DNA of 64,000 nt, from the NCBI RefSeq assembly GCF_020382885.2, contig NC_058513.1, forward strand, positions 6,029,408 to 6,093,407, given 5' to 3'. A model generated the notes under the pieces. That model worked only from the letters and a program-made list of their open reading frames with translations, did no database searches and had not been told where the DNA came from. The DNA is from Scatophagus argus (taxonomy: Eukaryota > Chordata > Actinopteri > Scatophagidae). The translations under genes were made by a program, and so were the position numbers. Of this stretch, positions 50,701 through 61,360 are shown piece by piece. Numbering within the stretch: the stretch's first letter is position 1; every line of letters begins with the position of its first letter.

Positions 50701-53700
50701 GCTGTGTGCCAGGCTGTTGGCCAGCCGGACCCTCTGCCAGGCCAGCAGGCTGTGAGGGCTTAGCTGGGAGAACAGAGAGACATTGAAGACACTGATGGAG
50801 GTCTGAGTCATCAGCAGGCCGCTCCCAAGAAGGTAGAAGTCATCCAGAGATGTTAGGAAGCCTGGAGGAGGAAGAGCAGGAGGAGTGGTGGTCATATAGA
50901 GGAAAGGGCGGAGAGAGTGAGAGAAGATGGATGTTTTAAGGACTGTGTTGAGATGATTTCTTATCCTAATCCACAATTTAGTGCATGCAGGGTGTATGGC
51001 TATTTAATTAGTAGTGAAAAGAATCTACACTGAAATTCTACTGAAAATGAGATAAGAAAACTGATGCCACTCTCATATCTGTGTAGTAAATACAACCACA
51101 GTAAGCAGCTGGTTAGCTTAGCTTAGCATAAACAAGGGAAACATGGGTAAACAGCTAGCATGGCTCTGCTTGACAGTCAGTACACCTACCAGCAGCTTAA
51201 ACAAAGGAGACACAATGTGTGATTCAGTGAGTTTTAGGCTTGCTGGTTGGTGGTTTTTGCCGTCAGACAGATCCATGTTGTCTGATTACCATCGTAATAC
51301 TATTATACCTGCTAGTATTACTATTAGTACATACAAGAAGAGGAGTACTTCTACATCTTTTTCATCCTTTCAACATTATATTACCTACAGTGCTGCTGTC
51401 AATAATACAAATAATAGACAGTAAAATATGTCCATGATCCCCACTGTTTCTTCTATGTTTAGTGTTTATATTGCATGTTTTCTCGTTCTCTTAGCACTGA
51501 TCTGTTGTGTGTGTCAAATGTTTCACATTGCCAGAGAGAAAGCTGCAGGGGTCACACACAACCTCCAGTGGCAGGAGTGTAATTCATCTCTTCGTTTTAA
51601 TATAGTGAAGTGATATCCTTGCCCTGCCGGCCTCTAAAAATAGTGCTTTAAAACCACTTGTGTTCTGATAGCAATGGAGCCCATAAGAGGATTTTTTATG
51701 GTCTGGGCCACTTGGCAAATCTTTGCTCACAAAATTACTCAGCCTCCCCTGACTTGACAGAGAGGGAGTTCATTTCATGCAGTTCTGTTTTGGGTGTATA
51801 CACACTGCAGTGAACATTTCCTCATCACTGACTAAGATGTGTGCTAAGTAGAAGAATTACTTTCAGTAGAGAATGTTCATTGAGGATTTGTGTTAAGTCC
51901 TTGATGTCAGTGTTTATATTTTCCAAGATAAAAATGAAACTGTGCGGATTAAGGGCAAGCTGTTCACCTCAGCTCAGGGCTTTTGCAAGAAAGCTACGCT
52001 TTGCTGCACTGTAGGTTGACAGACTCCGCTTTTCCAAATTCAGGTCATGTACTCAGAAAACAGTCGCATCTACAAAGTGGGCATCTCTTTTTTTACGCCA
52101 TGTCAGTCCTCAGACAGTCGGGTGCAGCTCATATGTGTGTGTGTGTGTGTGTGTACCAGGGTAGCTGCTGAATGACACTTTTCCACTGGCGGTGTGTGTA
52201 TCAGACAACCTGAAGTCCCAGTGTTTATAGATACGCATGGTGGCAGCATATGTGTACCAGCTGGAGTGGCCGACCAGCAGGTTCTCAAAACCTGGCAGCA
52301 CCTGAGACACAGAGAAGGGAGAGGCTGGTTTGTGGAAAAAGGATGTGTGCATGTGGGCAGCGCATCATCAAAGAAAACCTAATAATGTAGGATTACTGAT
52401 TACACTGCATCATTCAGTGTCCTCATTTCCATTTGTCTTTGCTCGATGTAGATGGAAGAGAAAATGTTGCCCTCTCAATGGCCCTTTATGCTCCTTGACA
52501 TGTTTTGAAGAAGGAAACCCCATGTGCAAAGACCAACAATAAAACTAATTAGGCCTCCATTGAGGCTTCCCAAATGCTCACTCACACTATGAGCCAAATG
52601 AGCTTGGCCTAACCTTGATCAGAGCTGTGCAGTGGCCCATTCCTGGCATCCTGAATGCGCCTGATCCTGTGGAAGAGTTGGAGCGAGGTGTCAGAGCTGG
52701 GACGAGGTCCAAGAGGTCACCGACACCATTGAGGAACTGGACAGCGAACGCTGATAGAGGCTGGGCAGGAAAAGAGAGCGCAAGTGGCAGAGATGAGTGA
52801 AATGATACTGTTGACAACTCTTTAACACACACACACATTCACACACACACCTCTCTGTGTTTGCTTTTGGCCCACCGTGCAGCTCCAGAGTGGAGTCCAT
52901 CCAGCTGGGCCAGGATCAGTCCCAGATGATCCCACGAGGGGTCGCTGTGCCTCCTCAGTTTCACCTGCTCTTTGGCCCACTGGTGCTGTTTGCTGTGGAT
53001 CATTTAGAGAGCTGAGAGGCCTTTCGGGCTGTTTCTGACAACACATTCTCTCCTGTCAGTTTTACAGACTGTTTCTCTGAAGCTGACAAGAGGTAAAGTT
53101 AGTCTGGTTAATGATGAACGCGAACTGATAGAAGCTCCGTACCTTAAGAACCTTTTGAGAGGATTCAGAACCTTCTCATCCTTTATGAGTTGAGGATACA
53201 TGTTGGAATAATGACTGAAGATCCATCTGTGAAGAAAGAATAACAGCAATTAAACCATTTCTGTGATGCTAAACACTGTCAATAGCAACACAGCCACTAG
53301 ATACAATGTCAAAGTTGTCATCAGGCTTGTAATCCAATTAATCAAACAGTCTCAGTTATGGAAAACAATGTTCAGAAAATCTATATCAGCTTCATAGCAC
53401 AATAAAACAGCTTCTGTGTTATATTTTATGGAGATGTGCAATAGCTGTCAAATTTTTAAAAGCCTTCTCAGTTTTTTGATTAAAAGTATTCCAACAGTTA
53501 GTGTTACTGTGGCATTTCTCAAATGACTGGATGTGGAAGAAATTATTTCTAAATTTTCTAAAGTAACACAGTACAGAATCGGTTTTTGGTTTTGCCTGCA
53601 TTGTAAAATTAATGTACATTGATATAATTTTTATATTTTTTGCTATTGTCCTCGAACTGACTGATATAAAATGAATATAGAATATATTTATTCACACATT

Positions 53701-54923
53701 TTCAACTTCTGCGACACACACAGGCATAAGGTCAAGTCAGTTTTGTCTGTAGTCCAATACGATACCCTCTATCTCTTGACCCTTTATTCAGATAAGGAAA
53801 AACTCCTCAAATAACTCATTTAAATAGAAATAAACTCCAGAAAGAACAGCAGAGGAGGGATCTCTGTACCAGGATGGACAGACATGCCATAGATGTTGTG
53901 CATACAGAAGAGACCAACGCAGTAAATTATGATATAGAAGGTTAGGATCAAGGCCATAACCGTGGAGTTAATATTGACGAGGACCAGATCACAAGTCACA
54001 AGACCTGTGACACTCACCCTGCAGTGAGATAACCTTCAAGGTATCCAGCCAGGAAGAAGGTGGTCTCGTCTTTTTGTGTGAGTCCTCCATAGCCAGCGCA
54101 GATCTCCAAGATGCCCCATCCAGACATAAGAAGAGTGTCATTGAAGTAGCCATAGGCTCCCCCCTCTGTCTCCATCACCCCTTCCTTCAGGATCACACTT
54201 TTCTGGGCAGCATCCCAGTACACAGTGGCCTCTTGGAGGTCTTCCATTGTAGGAGGATGGACAGGGTTACAGGGTTGAGGTTGGATAACACGCATTATGT
54301 AAGATAATGTTATGACACCAGTAGAATGAACTAGAAGGAAAATACAGCTTCTTTACATTTTCTTTTTTGTTGCTTGACTGGTATCTGTCAGACAGATATT
54401 CTTCTTTATAGACTAGTGTAGTGTGAGTGTAGTTACTTGGAAATACAGATAGAATGTAAAATCTGATTTCTTGCATGTATAAGTTGCACATACAAGGCGT
54501 TCTTAGACACAAAGGACACAAAACTATTTATATATATTATATAAAATTATATAACTGCCTAAATATACTGTATATCAATGTAGTAGGCTATTTAAAGGCT
54601 AATTAAGATTAGATAAGATAAGATAAGCATGATGTGTAATATTTCAAAAGTAAAAAATAATAAATAGTAATATATGTAGATAAACAAGTAAATATGACAG
54701 AGTAATTCTTCCCAGAAACCTAGCTAGGTGCCACCACGAACTATATGTGTCCATGTGCTATTTCTACATAAACAACAAAACGTTTAACTTTATTATAGTG
54801 GATTCAAAATTAGTTTCAGTCGTATGCAGAACACACACCACAGAAGCGTTACTCACGGTAAGTTTGCACTGATGCAGTCACTACGCTCAGCAGCACCCAC
54901 AGTCTGATGCTCTGCTTCTGCAT
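47718..54923 (-). CDS. plbd1: Phospholipase B-like 1 (lysosomal/secreted Ntn hydrolase)
   Basis: Coding exons in transcript order: 54923-54857, 54231-54018, 53226-53143, 52992-52851, 52760-52614, 52301-52157, 50861-50661, 48787-48647, 48538-48353, 48224-48118, 47894-47718. The total is 536 residues (human PLBD1 553) with all phases consistent. A signal peptide ([20 protein letters not shown]) opens the protein. The conserved core includes [96 protein letters not shown] and [10 protein letters not shown]. The Cys in MGHC (about residue 213) is the N-terminal-nucleophile cysteine exposed by autocleavage in this family, so the enzyme should be processed and active. PLBD1 removes fatty acids from phospholipids in lysosomes or granules; plbd2 is excluded by the overall match. 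Splice donors of exons 4 and 6 sit inside GT or GTAC-AC repeats. Confidence 0.95.
51058..51215. mobile_element. MITE-like fish element fragment, copy 2, in plbd1 intron 6
   Basis: GATGCCACTCTCATATCTGTG, GTTAGCTTAGCTTAGCATAA and ACAGCTAGCATGGCTCTG are segments of the same fish element as 7566-7964, in the same order. Terminal repeats are not recognisable. Confidence 0.65.
52134..52154. repeat. (GT)n microsatellite abutting the plbd1 exon 6 donor
   Basis: On the minus strand the exon ends CCTG|GTAC and is followed at once by an AC run, so the microsatellite begins at the donor. Confidence 0.9.
52824..52850. repeat. (CA)n microsatellite containing the plbd1 exon 4 donor
   Basis: On the minus strand the exon end GAGAG is followed by GTGTGTGTGT, so the donor GT is the first unit of the repeat. 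Confidence 0.9.
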
Positions 54924-55999
54924 GTTAGCTGATAGTGTCCTGCGAATCTCGTCCTCTCATGTATTTCAGTGACTAAATGTTTTTACTAATGCCACCACTG
55001 TTAACCGATTGTGAGGGACTAGTTTTCGCGTGCCGATGAAATTGTATTTTTTCGGTTGCTATTACATTTTATTGATCGAACCATCTTCCTTCTGTCCTTT
55101 ACTAAACTTCTGTCTCCCTAATTCAAAATTAACCACCCCAGATGGGACTCGAACCCACAATCCCTGGCTTAGGAGGCCAGTGCCTTATCCATTAGGCCAC
55201 TGGGGCTGCGTAAAAGATGGGCGGGGACACGACTATTCATATCCGGACTCATAACAGGCTTCGAAGTGGTATTTGGCCATTTGGGGATTTTTAATTAATT
55301 AATTTATTTTTTATTTAACAACCAGGGCTTCTCAAACGTTTCTTTGAACTTCTCTGAGTATACAATAAAATATATGCATAAATATATCCACTATAACTTG
55401 GAAGTTATATTGGTGACGCTTCACCATGGTGATTCGTTTACGTTGCATGGATGGTTCCATTATATCCCCTAAATCGGGGTGTTTATATTATCCTCTTTCG
55501 ACTTTTACGATTAAAATGTACATACAGTATTGTATGTAGTATACTCAATGGCGGAGTTTTACCCGAAATGTATAAAATTTGTTGGTTTTGGAAAATCTTC
55601 GACAATTTCTTGACATTAAAGCCGTGAAATATTTCAGTGTTGTCTTATTTAGACAAATGGAATTTTCACGTTTGCGCAGTAGCAAGCATGGTTTTCTTTG
55701 CTGAGAAAAGGATTTCAACCGCAACGCTAAGAATTTAAATAAATAGTCTGTATGGAGGTAAATATTTTAGCTATTTATTTTCAGTGACACTCCAACTACT
55801 AACTCACCTGTGAGGCAATCGACAGTTTCACTTAAATGTCAGGTATGAGTAGTACTCACACCCAGCGAGCGTTAGCCACCTAGCCTTAGCTTTAACACTT
55901 GTACCATGTACCGTTAGCAACGATAAACACAGTGTTGCTACGCAGTGTTCTTATCTGTAAAACATTAACGCTGCCGTTGTTGTCCTATCTTTTACACAG
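54924..55999. other. Divergent plbd1/cby1 intergenic region
   Basis: About 1.1 kb separates the plbd1 start codon (minus) from the first recognised cby1 coding exon (plus). It holds the tRNA-Arg gene and the promoters of both genes. Two donor-like sequences near 55758 (GGAG|GTAAAT) and 55842 (GTCAG|GTATGAG) could end non-coding first exons of cby1. GTTAGC/TTAGC motifs near 55869-55920 recall the palindromes at 2093 and 58236. Confidence 0.6.
55134..55206 (-). tRNA. tRNA-Arg (anticodon CCT)
   Basis: The minus strand gives a 73-base tRNA beginning GCCCCAGTGGCCTAATGGAT (A box included), with anticodon loop CTCCTAA (anticodon CCT), T-arm GGTTCGAGTCCC (B box) and acceptor pairing GCCCCAG/CTGGGGT followed by a G discriminator. 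There is no intron, and the CCA end is not encoded, as usual in eukaryotes. It is nearly identical in my recollection to vertebrate tRNA-Arg-CCT. A TTTT stretch expected as pol III terminator on the minus strand is not obvious just after the gene; the nearest A-run on the plus strand is in ATTCAAAATT. Confidence 0.97.
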
Positions 56000-56020
56000 G
56001 ACCTTAAAAAATCACTTAAG

Positions 56021-56760
56021 ATGCCATTCTTTGGAAACACGTTCAGTCCGAAGAAGACTCCACCTCGCAAATCTGCATCTCTGTCCAGTCTGCACACGGT
56101 AAGTTAAAATGAATTTCTGTTGACAACATGATTGTGCTAAAGACATTTTTGATGAAATGCACTGACGGTTTTTTTGTCACCGCGTTGGTGTTAATTGTGC
56201 AAAAGTGTTACCGTTCTTTTTTTATTCACCTCGCCTCTTTTAGTTGGATCGTTCGACAAGAGAAGTAGAGCTGGGCCTTGAGTTTGGACCTCCTGTCATG
56301 AACATTGGAGGTCAGATCTGGAAATTTGAAGATGGACAGTGGATAACTGGTAATGGCTTTGATAATGCTGAACACCTGAAGACCATGGCAGAGGCTGCTT
56401 CCATAGTTTAAGTGCTTATCGTTTTGTTAAACACAGAATCTGGTGGGAATGCATCTGGCAGGGAGTTGCAGCGGCTTAAGAAAAGAAATGTACAGCTGGA
56501 GGAAGAGAACAACCTCCTGAAACTAAAGATTGAAATTCTCATGGACATGGTAAGAACTGCACTACTTTGATTATGCCCTTATATTCTCTATAACACAAGA
56601 TGCTATTCTCTGTACATCTTTAAACATTTAGTGTCTTTCCAAAGCTATTAAGTAACTGATATTAATGTTTCTCTTCTAGTTGACAGAGACTACTGTGGAG
56701 TACCACCTGATGGAGAAGGAAGTGGAAGATGTAAAGACTCAACATCGAAGGAAGAAATGA
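56021..56760 (+). CDS. cby1: Chibby homolog 1, beta-catenin antagonist and ciliary base protein
   Basis: Coding exons 56021-56098, 56244-56349, 56437-56549 and 56680-56760 join in frame to 125 residues; human CBY1 has 126. The N-terminus MPFFGNTFSPKKTPPRKSAS matches CBY1, including the Ser20 phosphorylation and 14-3-3-binding context (RKSASLS). The middle keeps LDRSTREVELGLEFGPPVMN and the FEDGQW core. The C-terminal half is a leucine-zipper coiled coil (RLKKRNVQLEEENNLLKLKI) used for dimerisation, and the end is basic (HRRKK), fitting the nuclear-import region. CBY1 blocks beta-catenin/TCF signalling and acts at the distal appendages of basal bodies in cilium formation. The exon with the start codon opens at the acceptor TTTACACAG|G (exon from 56000), so a non-coding first exon lies upstream. 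Confidence 0.96.
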
Positions 56761-57942
56761 CGCATCTGATCTGATCCCTTCATCATAGGACATGTTCTTC
56801 ATCCATAGATAATTTGTTCCTTTTATTTTTGTTATTCTTTTTGCTAAAGCGACAAGCTTTTCAGAATATTGTAGGATTTATTTGAAAAGCAGGTACAGCT
56901 GAATCAGATTTAGTGACATTGTCATTTATTCTGTCCTGCATTTGTTTGATCACCACAAATCTGAAACAACTGTGAATATCTTTGTTCAATACACAGCATA
57001 TTTTCTACATCTTTTTTATTCGTATGGCAAGCATAAACTCACATTTTCTGTGTTAAATTCTTTGTATTTACTCTCTTTTCTATTCAGATTAAAAAGTGAA
57101 AACATCGCAGAGAAACACTTTTTTATTCACAGTTTTTTTATTTTATTTTTTATTTATTTCTTTATTTTTTAATTTTTTTTAACATGGATAAACAAAAAAA
57201 AAAAGAATAAGAAAAACAATGAAACAATGAAACAACAAGACTTAACACTTATTTATGTTCAAAAGGAGTGGGAAGAAGGCAAAGTTTTCATTACGCTAAT
57301 CATTTATCAGATAAATAAGTTGTAACCACTGACATATTCACCAGAGGACAGAGAAAGACAGACTTGAAAGATAAACTACACAAATATAAATCGACGTTTT
57401 TATCATAAAACCAAATAGCATTGTTATGAGATCATAATCATGTAATTTGTGTTCTTAGTATTAATTTTATACCAACTATCACAGAAAGGATTTTTACTTT
57501 TGTCCTCTGTAATAATCACTAATAATTCATATCGCACACCCCAGTAACATTACCTATACAATAACTAAATGGACTTTTTCTATCCTTTTTGAAATGTAAT
57601 TTGGAATGTCAGTGTTTTCAAGAATGTACCTCACAGAAATGAGAATTTTAGTAGAACTATGCATAATGATAGATTTGTTAATAAATTGAGGGATTTAAGA
57701 AAGACTGAAGAAAAGATGGAAACTCTGGAAGATATTTATCAATTTCCTGTTTGTGAATTAAGACATTAAGAATATTGAATAATTAAATTAATCACACATT
57801 CATGCGCCATTCCTGTCCATGAGAGGTATGGCCTTTTATGAATTGATTATATTCTCTTGAGCTAATTTGGTGGATGGATGTACATGTCAGTGAGGTGCTC
57901 AGTCGGACATGCACAGGGCAGCAATAGATGAATGGTTCTAAC
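56761..57942 (+). other. cby1 3' UTR and intergenic region to pdap1
   Basis: After the TGA at 56758-56760 there is no coding sequence. ATTAAA at 57088-57093 is the likeliest polyadenylation signal. A T-rich run (57119-57180) followed by an A-rich run (57193-57215) could form a hairpin or mark a decayed retroposed tail. The rest, to about 57900, is AT-rich with nothing recognisable. Confidence 0.55.
57088..57093 (+). terminator. Candidate cby1 polyadenylation signal (ATTAAA)
   Basis: Common variant hexamer about 330 bases after the stop codon, followed by T-rich sequence. No AATAAA lies closer. Confidence 0.4.
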
Positions 57943-58126
57943 TGCGCAAGCGCAAGCTTCCCTGATTGAATGCGGCGTTTCGGCGTTCGTACTGCCGATA
58001 GCGGGAGAGACGAAGTAGTTTCTAGCCTTTTTCTGGCACTTTAAAGCCCCAGCTTTGCTTGTGTACCTGTCGGGTTATCCAGCCATACAGCAGAGGACCT
58101 AATCTGTACAAACTTAACTTAACATA
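57900..58126 (+). promoter_or_regulatory. pdap1: pdap1 promoter and 5' UTR, with NRF-1-like site
   Basis: CpG density rises sharply from about 57940 (GCGGCGTTTCGGCGTTCG). TGCGCAAGCGCA at 57943-57954 differs by one base from the palindromic NRF-1 consensus TGCGCATGCGCA, a frequent element of housekeeping promoters. No TATA box is seen. The 5' UTR runs without a splice site into the ATG at 58127. Confidence 0.6.
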
Positions 58127-61100
58127 ATGCCTCGGGGCGGTAAGTAGTACTGTTAAAATTCATGTCTGATGCTAATTTTTAGCAAGCTAATTCCAGCTAG
58201 CGTTCCTTTGGAACCCTCACATGCTTAGTTTTTAGCATGCTAACCGGTTAGCATGGTGTATTTGCGGGTACGAGCGACTTAAGAAAGGCAGTAAATGTAC
58301 CATTGGTGACTAATCAATACATTCACACGAACACAGCTACCACATTGTTGGTAATTTCAACATCTAAAACTGTTGGAGTGTTTAGATATTTGACCATTTA
58401 CGCTTAACCGCCAGTACCATGTGCACTGGATACCGCTTGCCTGACATATTTATTAGTATGTTTTAATTCCCGCGAGATGGCGATTGGTATTGTTACCAGA
58501 TACTCGAATGAATGTTCCCTTAAAGGATCCACTAGCCATGTGTCCGGCTGTTTTTTCTGTTATGTCCCTGACTGTCATTTGACATGACATTTGCCGACGA
58601 AGGGAGCTGGCCCTCTGTGAACCTCATGTGTGTCTCGTTTCCTAACCTTACCACATACACTCACATTCACGTCACATTCAAGTCTCGGCAGTATTAGGAT
58701 GTTGTCACCTCGCCATGGTGAGGGCCAGATGTGTTCTCAAACAGCGGCTGTACCTAATAACAGCAACATCTGTACAACGTAATACCTTCAGATACTGATT
58801 TAAGAAATTATCATAGGATTCAGTCCAGACACTTCAGTATCAACAGAATTTCTGTCTAGGCAGTATTTATAGGGATATATCTTTAATCATATTCCATTGT
58901 ACAGTATTATCTTTCTTGTATGGATGTAGCATGGGTGTAAATGTTTGACTGTGCTGGAAAGGATGTAGAATGACGAAAGGCAGCTGGATATGTCTGATTT
59001 TCCTGTGACAATTGCATTGCAGGGAAAAAGGGCCACAAGGGCAGAGGGAAGCAATTCAGCAACCCCGAAGAGATTGACCGACAGATGAAGGCGCAGCGAG
59101 AGCTGGTGAGCGAAAGACTTAAATGGCAGACATGGAGTTACCTTCAAACCAGGCGTGGCGTGACTGAATACTTATGTTAACAGGAGGAAACTGCTGGTGC
59201 TGAGAGAGGGAGCTCTTCAGAGTCTGAAGAAGAAAGCAGCAGTGAAGATGAAGTTGAGGTGAGTGGGGGGATTTAATGTTGACTTAGCCATGAAATGCAC
59301 TTTGTGTAGCACTAAATTGTAGAAGTTGAATATTGCTGTATTATGTTCAGATTAATTCTTAGTTTTTTTAATGAGTCCTTAGTTCAAGTGATTTCAAGAA
59401 TTACTTTGTTTGTGTGTTTTTGTTGTGTGTGTTTTTATTTTGTACTTTACCTTTTGTACTTGCTTTGCCTGCAGCTGACTTTGTACGAAAGCAAGAGCAG
59501 ATTAGAACAATATTGTGATGTCCTAAGCCCAATTACTAACATTACTTCAAAGATTTTTGTATCTCAAATGTTTCTGGTGACAGATGCAAAGATACATTCT
59601 GACTCTGATGTGGAGGTCAGTGTCAGCTGTCAGAATCCTTGCATACCATTGTTTACTTTTGGCCAGTCATCAGGGGCATTAAGATATACAACAAATAGTT
59701 AAATGGGTCTCCAAATGTGCTTTTGAAGAGCAAATTATGGTTGGATGTAACTGTACCTGTGGTTTGTTGTCTCACTGATGTTACAAAGGTCTTTCTTGTT
59801 GCACACAGTCCAAGAAGAGGAGTGGTGTCGAGGGACTTATAGAGATAGAGAATCCCAACCGTGTGTCTCACAAGAGCAAGAAGGTGACTGAGGTAGACAT
59901 CAATGCTCCCAAAGAGCTGTCTCGAAGGGAGAGGTGGGTGTCTCTCTTGTACACTGTTCCCAGTAAATTAATTGGGTAACCTTTCAAGCACACTTTCAGT
60001 GATTTCAGTATTCACTCATGGAGCTACATTCAGGAACATGTCTGTTCTTTTCACACAAGATGGGTTAAGGGAAGGGACAATTCAGAAGATTGCAGTAATG
60101 CAACACATAATGAGTGTCAACTGCCATTTAACTCAACAGAAGAAGAAAACGGGGCAAGGCCACATGAATGTACACAGCTGAAGACGTTTATTATGGAACA
60201 TGACAAGTGAGGAGATATTTAGATTAAAGCAGCCATAAATGAGTCAAAGTCACTCAAATACATCGTCAGCGTAGTCTTGTGATTAGTTTGCTCGCTCCAC
60301 ATGAAAGCATCTTTCGTCAGACATATTTTTCTAAAAATATCGATCCCTGCTCCCATTCACACGTAACCTCATGCAGGAAATGTTCCTGAACATTTCAGGT
60401 ATGGCTTGCATGTGAGAAAGGGCTTTTACAGTCACTCAGGAAAGACATGTCGATATTTGTGTGACTGGATTTTGTTCTAAGATGAACTTTATTGATCCCA
60501 CATCAGGGAAATTCACTTCATGACAGCTCACGAGAACAGAATAGAGTGCAAAAAGCAAAAGTGTGCAAAACAGTTTCAAAAATAAAAAGAATTATAAATG
60601 AACAGTTTTAAAGTAAACACTCCACAATATACTGCTATACAGGCTATATACATATACTATATAGTAGCTTCTGGAATGTTTTTAACCTTGGGTGTTATCA
60701 GTTTTTTATTTTTACTTTATCTTGTGCACGTGCCCTCTTGTTCTCTTTGTCAGAGAGGAGATAGAGAAGCAGAAATCAAAAGAACGCTACATGAAGCTTC
60801 ATCTTGAGGGGAAGACTGAGCAGGCCAGGGCTGACCTGGCCAGACTGGCCATCATCAAGAAGCAGAGGGAGGAAGCCGCCAAGAAGAGAGACGAACTCAG
60901 GAAAGGTGTGTAAAGTTACACGCACTTACACACTTCTGTAAAGTTACAAGTTTGTGTACTAGATGTAGAAATTAGGAGTTATTATTCTAATACTTTCGCT
61001 TACTAGTATCACAGTATCTGAAACGCATCAAGTACATCAGCAGGCTTCACTAAGATTTGTTCATACATGTACAGGACACCTTCTGTGTTCCAACAGTGTC

Positions 61101-61360
61101 CTGGCATAGACCAAGATCAGAAAGTGCAGTGAGTTTTTGTTAAGACGTTGCCACATTACTGAGTTGTTGGAACATGCTCTCATTGTAGTAGATTGTAGGA
61201 TTCAGAGAGGTTGGTCTTCTTTGAACACAAGTAATTTGGTGCAATTTAACAGCAAACTGCAGCATTTTGAAACGAAAAGGTTCACATCTTTCTCTTCTTC
61301 TTCTTTTTTTTTCTTTAAATATCAGAAAAAGAAGCCGAAGAAGCCAAAGGAAAGCGTTAG
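58127..61360 (+). CDS. pdap1: 28 kDa heat- and acid-stable phosphoprotein (PDGFA-associated protein 1)
   Basis: Coding exons 58127-58139, 59023-59105, 59184-59258, 59809-59933, 60754-60905 and 61326-61360 join in frame to 160 residues (human PDAP1 181). The first exon codes only MPRG plus one base, as in mammals. [16 protein letters not shown] is followed by an acidic serine-rich stretch ([16 protein letters not shown]) with many casein-kinase-2-type sites. The conserved PP28 domain follows, with [40 protein letters not shown] and [20 protein letters not shown]. The protein is highly charged and largely helical; reported roles are PDGF-A binding and control of stress and translation responses. 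The last exon ends EEAKGKR, about eight residues short of the mammalian end and with a shorter middle. Another downstream exon is possible but not needed for the frame. Confidence 0.95.
58236..58255. repeat. Perfect 20-base palindrome in pdap1 intron 1
   Basis: CATGCTAACCGGTTAGCATG is its own reverse complement and lies about 100 bases after the first coding exon. Related AGCTAGC and TTAGCAAGCTAA motifs precede it (58180-58200). Confidence 0.9.
60485..60665. mobile_element. Retrotransposon-tail-like fish repeat in pdap1 intron 4
   Basis: CTTTATTGATCCCACATCAG followed by GGGAAATTCACTT is a core seen in many fish interspersed repeats. The downstream part (GTGCAAAAAGCAAAAGTGTG, AGAATTATAAATG, TATACAGGCTATATACATAT) fits the same type. 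No coding remnant is present. Class assignment is uncertain. Confidence 0.5.

Larger units (their letters stand above)
50862..52156 (-). other. plbd1: plbd1 intron 6
   Basis: The 1.3 kb intron carries the MITE-like fragment at 51058-51215 and, at its 5' end, the GT/AC microsatellite 52134-52154. No coding sequence is seen. Confidence 0.7.

Noticed and set aside
53733-53795. Possible interspersed repeat in plbd1 intron 2 (GTCAAGTCAGTTTTGTCTGT)
   Set aside because: It weakly resembles a common fish repeat core but is too short and diverged to call.
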